A stretch of DNA of 64,000 nt from Alitta virens (Eukaryota > Annelida > Polychaeta > Phyllodocida > Nereididae). Under the pieces are notes generated by a model. The model made no database searches. It had not been told where the DNA came from and saw only the letters and a list, made by a program, of their open reading frames with translations. How positions within the stretch are numbered: position 1 is the stretch's first letter; the number at the start of each line of letters is the position of its first letter. Shown here in pieces: positions 55,744 to 64,000 of the stretch. Made by a program: the position numbers and the translations under genes. The DNA is taken from positions 16,370,360 to 16,434,359 of the forward strand of contig OW028585.1 in assembly GCA_932294295.1 (NCBI GenBank), in the 5' to 3' direction.

Positions 55744-55753
55744 AGAACCATAA

Positions 55754-57058
55754 TCAAGTCGAGAACGAGTAATTGCTCGATAGACCCCAATTATATTTGC
55801 TCACTACTTTAAGGAGGTTCATTGATTTCAGGCACTTTGCTTTCAGTGCTTTGATATGCGGAATGAAAGACAATTTGGAGTCAAGGAGTACACCCAAAAA
55901 TTTTGTTTCATTCACCACTTTTATTTGACAGTTGTCAATTATTAGTGATGGATCTGGATGGTTTGATCGTAAATGATAGAAAGGCATACAAACTGTCTTC
56001 TGTTTAGAGAACTTGAAGCCATTTTCAAGTGACCATTTGTGAATCCTATTCAAATTTAATTGCAGTTGTCGTTCTATGGTTGGCATATATCTGGAACGGT
56101 ATGCAATGAGGAAATCGTCAACATATAGGGACGACATGAGATTTTCTGAGATGGAATTTACTATACTGTTGATTTTGATGTTGAAGAGGGTGGGCGAGAG
56201 AATACTACCCTGAGGGACTCCATTCTCCTGTGAGTAGGGGCTTGACATCGTTGATCCCACTCGGACCTTAAAGAAGCGATCCTGTAGGAAGGATCTGATG
56301 AAAACTGGAAGGCGACCTCGAAGCCCGAAGTCGTGGAGATCTTTCATTATTCCATATTTCCATGTAGTGTCATAAGCTTTTTGTAGGTCAAAGAATATGG
56401 CTACTACGTGTTCTCTGTTAATGAAAGCATCTCTAACATAAGTTTCCAGTCTGACTAAATGATCTAAAGTGCTCCTGTGACGGCGAAATCCAGATTGGAA
56501 CTCTGTAATAAGCTGGTTCGACTCCAGGAACCAAACCAGTCTATCAGTAACAATTCGTTCCATTGTCTTACATAGACAACTGGTTAAAGCTATTGGTCGA
56601 TAATTCATAGGATCACTATGATCCTTCCCCGGCTTGGGAATTGGGATGACCGTGGCTTGTTTCCACAGGGATGGAAGACATCCCTTCTCCCAAATTTGAT
56701 TAAAGATATACAGTAATGTTTTTAAAGAGGATTGAGGTAGGTGTTTTAAGATTTGATAATGTATATTATCAGGACCTGTTGCAGAGTCAGTCGCTTTTGA
56801 GATAGCCTTCTGAAGTTCTTCTAAGGTGAAGTAGGAGTTATAATCTTCGCTGTTATCAGACTGTATATTTAGGGTCAATCTCTCAGCTTGAGCCTTATAA
56901 CATTGGAATTCTCTTGTATAGTTCTCTGACGAGGAGTTGTACGCAAACTGTTCTCCTAACCCGTTTGATATTTGTTCTGGTGAGGAGAGATGTTCTCCAT
57001 TCACTTCTAGAATGCTTACATGAGAAGATAGGTTCTTTCCTTCAATCTTCTTAATCAT
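55754..57058 (-). pseudogene. LINE ORF2, reverse transcriptase domain
   Basis: This frame of 434 residues contains the RT blocks PIPKPGKDHSDPMNYRPIAL, QSGFRRHRSTLDHLVRLE, IFFDLQKAYDT (first Asp), GVPQGSILSPTLF and the catalytic LYVDD. It joins the endonuclease frame if one base is restored in an A-run near 57125. A 23-bp deletion near 55785, seen by comparison with 31866-31888, separates it from RNase H. Confidence 0.9.
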
Positions 57059-58122
57059 TTTCCAGACTTTATTGCTGGGAGTTCTTTCAGTGAGTCTGGA
57101 GACATAGTCTTTCCAGCAACTACGTTTTTTTGCCTTACAATTCTACGCGCTTTGGCTTTCAGGCACTTAAAATTATTCAGATTGCTGATGGTCGGCTGAG
57201 ATTTAAAAATTCTGAGGGCTTTCTTACGGTTTTTAATAGCTTCTCTTACTTCGTCATCAAACCAAGGTCTTGCACTACGTTTAGAATTATTTTTTGTCAT
57301 TGGTATTGTTCTATTGGCTATATCAGTAATATCATCAGTAAAATCTTCAATAAGACTATTACAATTTCTATAATGCGAGATAGTAATTGTTTCTAAGCAG
57401 TGCTTTTCGAAGGAGGTCCAATCTGCTTTATGCAACTTCCATCGTGGTTGACCCACTTCTCTAGTACCTTCTACGTTTTGTAGGACAATAGGAAAGTGAT
57501 CACTGCCGTGAGTGTCCTCTAATACTCTCCATTCAAATTCCAGAAATAATGCTGGATCACATATACTAAGGTCTATCGCTGAAAATGTTCCATGACCTGG
57601 GTGAAGATATGTAGGTGAACCATCATTGAACAAGCAAAGGGTGTGGTCATTGAGAAAATCTTCAATGGTTTTTCCTTTGTTGTTGAGGGAAGTGCTTCCC
57701 CACAATTGGTTATGGCTGTTAAAATCTCCTAGGATAAGACGCGGTTCAGGAAGTTGATTGTAAAGGTTATGCAAAGCACTGGCTGTAAGGTGAAAGGGTG
57801 GAGGAATATATAAGGAACATATGGTGAATGTTTTATTCAGGTTCAGACGAACTGCTGTAGCCTGAAGGTTAGTGTTAAGAGCAATATGGGTATGAATAAT
57901 GCCATTTTTAACTAAAATTGATGAGCCACCAGTGGCTCTATCGTGGGCAATATTGCCATATGTATTATACATATGATAGTTTCTCAGTTTAAAACTATTT
58001 GGAGGTTTCAGAAATGTTTCCTGTAGACAGAAAACACTAGGGTTTAAGTCTTGGAATATGCAACCTATTTCATCGAAGTTGGCTCTGAAACCTCGACAGT
58101 TCCACTGAATGATACTGTCCAT
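57055..58122 (-). pseudogene. LINE ORF2, AP-like endonuclease domain
   Basis: The frame starts MDSIIQWNCRGFRANFDEIG. Active-site motifs are Asn in WNCRG, Glu in LQETFL, RATGGSSILVK, GDFNSHN (Asp, Asn) and the terminal GSDHFPI (Asp, His). All catalytic residues are present. The last 30 residues are out of frame after a one-base deletion in the A-run at about 57125. Confidence 0.9.
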
Positions 58123-58192
58123 GAATTAGTTAAAAGAGTTTAATATTATCATAGTAAAATATGTAGTGCATGGTATGAATTTGTATGAATAT

Positions 58193-59614
58193 TCACTTTT
58201 TCTTCAAAGTCGCTGCCTCTTTTGGTGTTAAGATCTTTTTGGGGGCCCCACCATGCTTAGATGGTGGTCTTATGATACTCAGTGCACTAGATTTTTCTAG
58301 TGTTTTTCTGATGAGGGGGGGTCTTTTGGGAACAATTGATCTTTTATCAATTGCCCCCTCCCGTTGAGGCCTAGGGATGGTGGTAGTCCCTGTCTCCTCT
58401 TCCATCGGCTGGTGTATCTCTTCCAACTCAAGGCCGGAAGGTGCACCCTGTGAGGGTACACTAAGTTGTGAAGCACTAACTGATGGAGCTACAAGATGTC
58501 CTTTTCCGACATCTATAGCATGCTGCTTTATTCTTGCGAGGAGATCGTCTGACTGTGAAGTCTTAGATTCTGGTTTATGTTTCTGCGTGCTTTGGCCTGC
58601 CTTTGAATATTTATAATTAGGATCTAGGTCAATCCTTCGCCTGGGCGATGATCTGGGTGAAGGAGATCTAGGTCCAGCCATCTGAGACAGGACTGAGGCA
58701 TAGCTTGCCCCAGCAGCCTGTTCAGCTATACGGCGCGCTTGGGGAAAGGAGATATCCTTGGTGGTCTTTAACTTCAGGATCTCTTTCTCTAGCTGCCATT
58801 TCGGACAGCCACGGTGATAGGCTGGCCCATCACCTCCACAATTAACACAATACGATGTATTCGTACATGGTGAGTCACGGGAATGGGTGTGTTCCCGTGA
58901 TCCACAATTGGCACAGGTTGGTTTGGCACGGCAGGAGCCGCTGAAATGGCCAAATCTTTGGCAGTTGTAACATCGTTTTGGGTTCGGGAAGTAGGGACGT
59001 ACCCTACACCACTCGAACCCAATGCTGACCTTGTCAGGCAACACTGTGCCATCAAAGGACAGAGTTAGTAGCTGTCGTGAATATCTTGGGGGCTGGCGAT
59101 GAATGTGGATGACATTGTAGTCATCCAGCCAGTCCCTCAGTTCGTCATCGGAGCAGAGACTGCTCTCATGCGATGTTACAACTCCCTTGCAGGAGTTGAA
59201 AAACCGATGGGGCTCCACCTTAACAGGGGCACCCGCAAAGGCCTCCAACCCCAGCAATCTCAGGGACTGGTCCCTGTGGGCAACCTGCACCAGCAAGGAC
59301 GTATTACTTAAACGTCTTGTATTTTCAACAAAACCAACGCTTTCCTTAATTGTTCTGCATATTGTTATGGCTGAAAGTCGGGAAAACCCAGCATCACTGC
59401 CAGTAACAACAAGAAATTTTGGCCAAGGCTTAGATGTATCTGCATTATTTGAACTTTGATTTGCGTCTTTTAATGATGGACGCAAACGTTTACCAAATCT
59501 GGAACCAGTAGCCAATTTTTCGACCTCAGCCTAGTTTACCGCTGAGGGACGCGCACCTTGTTCACCCGGGGGACGTGCGAGCCGGTCTGAAATTGTCGAT
59601 TCGGACATATTCAT
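58193..59614 (-). pseudogene. LINE ORF1, nucleic-acid-binding protein with zinc knuckles
   Basis: The ATG at 59614 begins MNMSESTISDRLARPPGEQG. A TAG at 59533-59531 interrupts the frame at codon 28. The remaining 440 residues (from 59515) contain an RRM-like first half and three Cys/His knuckles (CYNCQRFGHFSGSC, CANCGSREHTHSRDSPC, CVNCGGDGPAYHRGC), then a Ser/Pro/Arg-rich stretch and a Lys-rich end (TPKEAATLKKK). ORF1 proteins of this type coat the LINE RNA. The single stop is the only break visible in ORF1. Confidence 0.88.
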
Positions 59615-59692
59615 TTTTTGTTTCCCCTGTATGGTAGGGGACACACCCTCCTGTAAAGCTGGAGCAGCTTGTGCAATGCGCACGGTCCTGTT

Positions 59693-60060
59693 TTAGCCAC
59701 TGGGGATAGAGGACTTCACCCCAAGTGTTTCCACCCTCGCCGCGTGGAGGCCCAGGACCTTCGAGGGCATTAAAGAAGGCCAGAGCATAATAAGTCTTGT
59801 TCTTGACCCAGTTATCAGTTGTATAGTTATGTCAGACCATACTGGAAGCTGATTGGCTAAGTGGGGCCTCACTCCACACCACAGAAAATAGGGAAAATTA
59901 GAGCACCCGCACCCAGTACTTATAAGCAGGCAACACAAAGGTATAACCACATTCACCTGATGAAGCTCACACTAGCGAAACATCGTGATACCTCCCTATG
60001 TGTGTGTGTGTTATTGTTTAACGCCTCATGAGCACCTGATACCTCCCTGTTTCTGCTGAC
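59693..60060. other. Upstream block with a CTGATGA...GAAAC motif
   Basis: This segment lies just beyond the LINE 5' end. At 59957-59984 it has CTGATGA, a small hairpin (GCT/AGC) and then GAAAC, the conserved core order of hammerhead ribozymes found in some retroelements. A GGTAT/ATACC pair could close the structure, but stem I is not convincing. It may be part of a decayed Penelope-like or other retroelement. Confidence 0.3.
59998..60036 (-). mobile_element. 39-bp LINE 3'-end insertion with 12-bp TSD
   Basis: Only the last part of the I/Nimb-type LINE tail (TTATTGTTTAACGCCTCATG plus the GT run) is present, flanked by TGATACCTCCCT at 59986-59997 and 60037-60048. It is an extremely 5'-truncated insertion. 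Confidence 0.9.
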
Positions 60061-60129
60061 TGACTTGCTGTTTGCTGCTGCACTAGTCTTCCTGAACATC
60101 TCCTGACTTCCACTTGGTTTAGTTGATTT

Positions 60130-60480
60130 TTTTGCTAAAATTGTACTTTAACAAATTGCTTGATTTATGCCAGATTTTAATCTATTTAGCCAGCAGAGTC
60201 TACCCCAGACACTTGCTAGGAAAATATTACATTTTCCAATTTTTTTCTAAGTCCCTTACAGGGCATAGACTTAGAATTGTTTAGAGTAAACTAGCAATTT
60301 ATTTTTTTATTAAATAACATAACTTTTATACAAAATTTGACCTTATGCTGATTCGTTTTTAAGAGACTCCCTTGATAATTAGCAATAATTCCAGACACAG
60401 GCCCACCTTCTCTTAATTATACCCAATATATTACCCTCTAATTGATAGATCAGCTTTTAGCATTTAATTTAAAATTAGGA
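60130..60480. other. AT-rich non-coding stretch
   Basis: No feature was recognised. It grades into the degenerate tandem region to the right. Confidence 0.35.
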
Positions 60481-61170
60481 CCATAAATATACTTTTTCCC
60501 CTCTCTTTTTTTTTAAATTAGGACTTTACATAGCCTTTTTATTTTACTTTTTTATAAAAAAAAAATTGCACTTTTCAAAAGCAAATTTTAGTGTTCTTTC
60601 AAAATGAGCGCCTTACATAGCATTTTTTTCGTTGCTTTTTACTGTTTTACTCTTATTGATATATCAGCTTTTAAGATTTATTTAAAATTAGGACCTTGCA
60701 GAGCCTTTTGTTTTTAAAACAAAAATTGTACTTCTTTAAAACTATTAGTGTTCTTTCAGTCTTACAAAATTAGCACCTCACATAGCCCTTTTTTTTGGCT
60801 TTTTACTGTATTACAATAAATAAGTACCTCACATAGCCTTTTTTTCACTTTTTTATAAAACAAATTTGTAAATTTCAAAATCCAATTTTACAGTATTTTC
60901 CACCTTGTAAAATAAGCACCCTATTTTTTTTATCATTACTTAAATTAAAACTTCACATAGCCCTTTTTTTACTACTTTTTTATAAAACAAATGTAAATTT
61001 CAAAATCAAATTTTAGTGTTCTTTCAATCTTGTACAAATAGCACCCAACATAGCCTTTTCTTTCTCTTTTTTTTTATTACTAAAACATAGCCTTTTTCCC
61101 CCTTTTCTTTTATAAAAACAAATGTTGTAAATTTCAAAACCAAATTTTAGTGCTTTTTTCACAATTTTTC
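60480..61170. repeat. Degenerate tandem repeat, about 110-120 bp period
   Basis: About six diverged units share the words CACATAGCC followed by a T-run, TTTTATAAAACAAA, TAAATTTCAAAAT and AAATTTTAGTGTTCTTTCA. Length differences are mostly in the T-runs. It is non-coding. Confidence 0.65.
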
Positions 61171-61590
61171 TCTAAGTCATACATGGGGCTATTATACCTA
61201 GCCAACACTCTAAAGATAATTTATTGGGCACTTTATTCTACTTAAGACCATCCAATATTAGCAATTTTGTGCATATTTCCAAAAGTAAGAACATAGGGTT
61301 ACTTTTCCTAGCCTACACTCTAAATCCCAAAAGATAATTGATTGTGCGTCCTTAGATAATCAACACTCAAATCCCTAAGGATAATTACCAGTAAGACATT
61401 AAAAATCGTTTGAACCATTTTTGTCATATTTGGCTTTAATTGCTTCTTTTCAACCTTGTAGAAAAACCAGTGCATTCCTACAACCATTCAGCTAATCATT
61501 ACATCAACCATACCCTAACGTTAAAAATTTGTTGTAAAATCTGCTCACAATGAATCGCCTATGTGATTCTAGTGACACCAAACTTCTTTT
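61171..61590. other. Non-coding stretch
   Basis: CTAAAGATAATT-like words recur three times (61212, 61337, 61376). Nothing else was recognised. Confidence 0.35.
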
Positions 61591-61619
61591 CAGATATATA
61601 CAGGCGGCCCACCACCCAC

Positions 61620-62745
61620 AACCCAAAACAAATAAAGAGAGTGATTGACATCAATGCAGATTGGCCAAAAAAAACAATCATAAGCCATGCAGGCACACTA
61701 TAATGATCTCCTTGGTCCAGTCCAAACTACAGTCAAGGAACGTACTTTTTCCCAGGAGTTATTTAACCAGGCTTGGAATGGCGCCTTAAAATGGGCCAAA
61801 CAATCCTTGGGTGATTAATTTGCCCAAAACACCATAGACACCTGTAGGGGTGTCTACCGACATTTGGCCATGCAAGGTGCTCCCCAAAACCACCAACAGC
61901 CCCAACCGAGCACCTCTGCATCCACAGCCCCCCCCCCTACCACACCCTCCATACCAACCGATGAGCAGTGGACAGTGGTAACCAGAAAACAGCACCGGCT
62001 CATTCACCAACAAAACTTAACTGCCATCGCTGGTGATGCCCTATCTAATTTCTTTAAATTTATCTTTTGGTTTAATGGCAAACACCACTCTGTCGAACAA
62101 GCCTACCAGATGTCGTAAGCACACTGGATGGGCAACCTTAAAGCCTTCCATGAGATTGCGGCAACCAACCCCTAGAAGCAAAGGGACCAGCGACTGCTGG
62201 TTCAAGTGCGAAAATTTGATAATGTAAAAAAACTAACATCTATGTAAAGAAAAGGATGAAGAGTGGGACAAGCAGAGAACAACTTGGGTGTTACACTTAC
62301 TAAAGGAGAAGGCGAAGCAGTGTAAACCTTTAATGCCGTCTCTGAGAAATGGTGCCATTATTCACAATGTGACTGGCCAGTTTTGGGGAACTTGCAGCCA
62401 TGACCAAAGACAAACCAGTGCGGCAAACAAGTTCGAGCACCTGCTCGAACCAGTAAGATACGAAACCCTGGGACTAAGAACAAAGAGGGGGCCAGCGCCT
62501 AGGGCGAGCCCACCCACGGAGAGTAGGAAACAGGCCACTGCATCTGTAACTATGCGGGCACAGACCGGAAAGGGGCCAGCGCCAAGGGCGAGCCCAGCTG
62601 AAACAATAGGAGAGAAGGCACCACCCACAGAGTGCAGGAAACAGACATACGCATCTGTGACTCTGGCAGGGCCATATGGGGCAGAGGCAGCCTCAAAAGA
62701 GACCCAGGGGGGCAGGATGTTGCCTACCAGGCAACCAACCCCGGT
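61620..62745 (+). pseudogene. NADAR-encoding, retroelement-like ORF, broken
   Basis: The frame from 61870 reads MQGAPQNHQQ, a Pro/Ser/Thr-rich linker, EQWTVVTRKQHRL and then a NADAR domain: DALSNFF, HHSVEQAYQM, AHWMGNLKAFHEIA and, after TAA (62118) and TAG (62175) in-frame stops and one frameshift near 62248, EEWDKQRTTWVLHLLKEKA, GAIIHNVTGQFWG and NKFEHLLEPVRYE. The segment thus covers both halves of NADAR. Two imperfect repeats of the type RGPAPRASP ... ATASVT follow (62485-62680). Upstream (61620-61800), in the same region, DINADWPKKTII and LFNQAWNGALKWAKQ suggest more of the same protein. A LINE tail cuts it at 62746. Confidence 0.6.
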
Positions 62746-62899
62746 GGTGTGTGTGTGTGTGTTATTGTTTAACGCCTCATCAGCACCTGATTGGGCTATG
62801 TAGAGGCTCTCTAGGTTAAGATTGATTATCTATATTTGGTAGTAGAAACCAGAAGCATATAAAAAATCAATAATTGTCTGCGTTGGATATCTGGTAAAG

Positions 62900-62972
62900 G
62901 GATGGGTGGGTGATTAGGGCTTTATGTCCTGTATTTCTGCACCTGATGGGCTAATTAGGACAGGCAGGGACC
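62900..62972 (-). mobile_element. 73-bp SINE-1 tail inserted in a LINE
   Basis: Only the 3' part of SINE-1 is present, flanked by GATATCTGGTAAAG at 62886-62899 and 62973-62986. Confidence 0.92.
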
Positions 62973-62997
62973 GATATCTGGTAAAGAGATGTTGTAA

Positions 62998-63067
62998 GGT
63001 GTGTGTGTGTGTGTGTTATTGTTTAACGTCTCATCAGCACCTGAGTGGGCTATGTAGAGGCTCTCTA
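62998..63067 (-). mobile_element. 70-bp LINE tail inserted in a LINE
   Basis: A GT-rich tail plus TTATTGTTTAACGTCTCATC and following sequence is flanked by AGATGTTGTAA at 62987-62997 and 63068-63078. Confidence 0.92.
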
Positions 63068-63254
63068 AGATGTTGTAAAGTAGTATCTTGAAACAAAGGT
63101 CTTCTTATACGTTGTAAGTGGGTGCAATCTAATAAAATATGTTTGATTGTTTGGGGGCACCGACAACTCTGGCATACCGGTGCCGGTTCACTGACTAAGA
63201 GCCCTTTTTGATGCCAGGTCTGCTTTTTCATTCCCTTCAATGCCAGCGTGTCCA

Positions 63255-63640
63255 TTATATATTATGATCTATGTGCTTTTACACTCATGTACATAACTAT
63301 GCACGATGCCTTGTTATATATACTCCTAATTCAAATGTTGTACTTAAATTAACATTGTGATAATGAACAGTATTAACTGCAGTAATATATGTATTTAGGG
63401 TTACTGTATACATGTGATATATGTCTATATATATATATATATATATTTTAACAAATGTATGTAAACGAAACTTAATGCTCATATTACCGTGCTATTGTTC
63501 AGCAACTGGGACCATGGATGTATAGATAATCCATTGATAATAATAAAATTCCATCAACTTACATTCTTATCCTGGATCCTACCAAACGGAAATTGATCAG
63601 CTATCCATCTTGCTGAAACAGGAACTGAAGAAAATACCAG
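63255..63640. other. AT-rich non-coding stretch
   Basis: It contains a TA microsatellite at 63427-63447. No gene was seen. Confidence 0.4.
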
Positions 63641-63884
63641 AGTGTGTGTGTGTGTTATTGTTTAACGCCTCATCAGCACCTGGTGGGTGGGTGATTAGGG
63701 CTTTACGTCCTGTATTTCTGCACCAATTGGGCTAATTAGGACAGGCAGAGACCATGGCAATGAGACGAAGGATGAAACAGCCATCCAACTAGTCTTGGCC
63801 GGGAATCGAACCCGGGACCCAGCGGTTGGAAGCCCAGAGTGCTACCTCTGAGCTAGGCCTCCGCCCCATCAGCACCTGAGTGGG

Positions 63885-63888
<4 letters not shown>
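63641..63888 (-). mobile_element. LINE tail split by a SINE-1
   Basis: A short LINE 3' end begins with GT repeats at 63643 and is interrupted by SINE-1 at 63683-63866. It resumes with AGTGGGCTATGT at 63879. Confidence 0.88.
63683..63866 (-). mobile_element. SINE-1 copy with 12-bp TSD, inside a LINE tail
   Basis: A full-length copy is flanked by CATCAGCACCTG at 63671-63682 and 63867-63878. Confidence 0.94.
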
Positions 63889-63921
<33 letters not shown>

Positions 63922-64000
63922 GTTTGTGTGTGTTGTGTGTGTGTGTGAGTTATTGTTTAACGCCTCGTCAGCACCTGAGTGGGCTATGTAGAGGCTCTCT
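63889..64000 (-). mobile_element. I/Nimb-type LINE tail running off the window
   Basis: A long GT microsatellite (63889-63948) is followed by GAGTTATTGTTTAACGCCTC and the 3' end of the LINE. The element continues beyond the right edge. It appears to have inserted into the LINE tail on its left. Confidence 0.88.

Larger units (their letters stand above)
54284..59690 (-). mobile_element. I/Nimb-type LINE, nearly complete but broken
   Basis: The element reads on the minus strand: a short 5' UTR (from about 59690), ORF1 with zinc knuckles, ORF2 with AP-like endonuclease, RT and RNase H, a short 3' UTR and a tail GGCGTTAAACAATAACTCAC followed by CA repeats. The last about 90 bp (with tail) are present twice in tandem (54290-54380 and 54386-54475). 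An in-frame stop in ORF1, one-base losses at about 57125 and 54840 and a 23-bp deletion at about 55785 inactivate it. Domain content and the IIQWNCRG start of ORF2 point to the I/Nimb group. Confidence 0.9.
62746..63254 (-). mobile_element. I/Nimb-type LINE 3' end with nested insertions
   Basis: The 3' end of the LINE family, reading from about 63254 to the GT-rich tail at 62746, is interrupted by a SINE-1 tail (62900-62972) and by another LINE tail (62998-63067), each with its own target duplication. It also has an internal deletion between GTTCACTGACTAA and GAGCCCTTTTTGATG at about 63198. Confidence 0.9.

Noticed and set aside
59099..59459. Plus-strand ORFs over the LINE ORF1
   Set aside because: They are shadows of the minus-strand zinc-knuckle ORF1.

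Overview
This window is AT-rich eukaryotic DNA: genes are split by introns with GT/AG borders, the space between them is filled with retrotransposons, SINEs and inverted-repeat elements, and one satellite occupies about 13.5 kb. The mix of an I/Nimb-type LINE with RNase H, tRNA-derived SINEs, DIRS, Harbinger and TTAA-type DNA transposons next to an animal-type AGXT2 suggests an invertebrate animal. A mollusc or other lophotrochozoan is my best guess, but it is an inference and not proven.

The only clear host gene is AGXT2 (alanine--glyoxylate aminotransferase 2, mitochondrial) on the minus strand. Twelve coding exons from 42148 down to 34075 join in frame with matching phases and encode about 489 residues, from just after the missing first exon to the stop codon. 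The first two of these exons also exist as a second copy at 3713-2876. They lie in a direct segmental duplication: copy A is about 1276-22075 and copy B about 39893-47568. The copies differ mainly by later events. Copy A carries a DIRS fragment and a greatly expanded satellite (6400-21455) that itself contains a 1.5-kb TTAA-flanked transposon. Copy B has only about 0.6 kb of the satellite (44966-45562), but has gained a SINE, a truncated LINE, a minisatellite-bearing inverted-repeat element and a compound LINE/SINE insertion, several with clean target-site duplications.

Between the duplications (22076-39892) are several fold-back elements, a decayed Harbinger-like transposon (a MADF/BESS protein gene with the DDE transposase antisense inside its intron), two fragments of the I/Nimb-type LINE, SINEs and AGXT2 exons 4-13. 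To the right of copy B (47569-64000) are a decayed CR1-like LINE ORF1 with SGNH esterase and NADAR domains (49158-50241), a possible small two-exon gene (51815-51139), a nearly complete but broken I/Nimb-type LINE (59690-54284), a low-complexity tandem region (60480-61170), a second broken NADAR-encoding region (61870-62745) and a nest of LINE and SINE tails at the right edge.

All copies of the main SINE and the main LINE that I could see point the same way (minus strand), and many inserted into one another, so their relative ages can be read. No rRNA gene, functional tRNA gene or CRISPR array was recognised.
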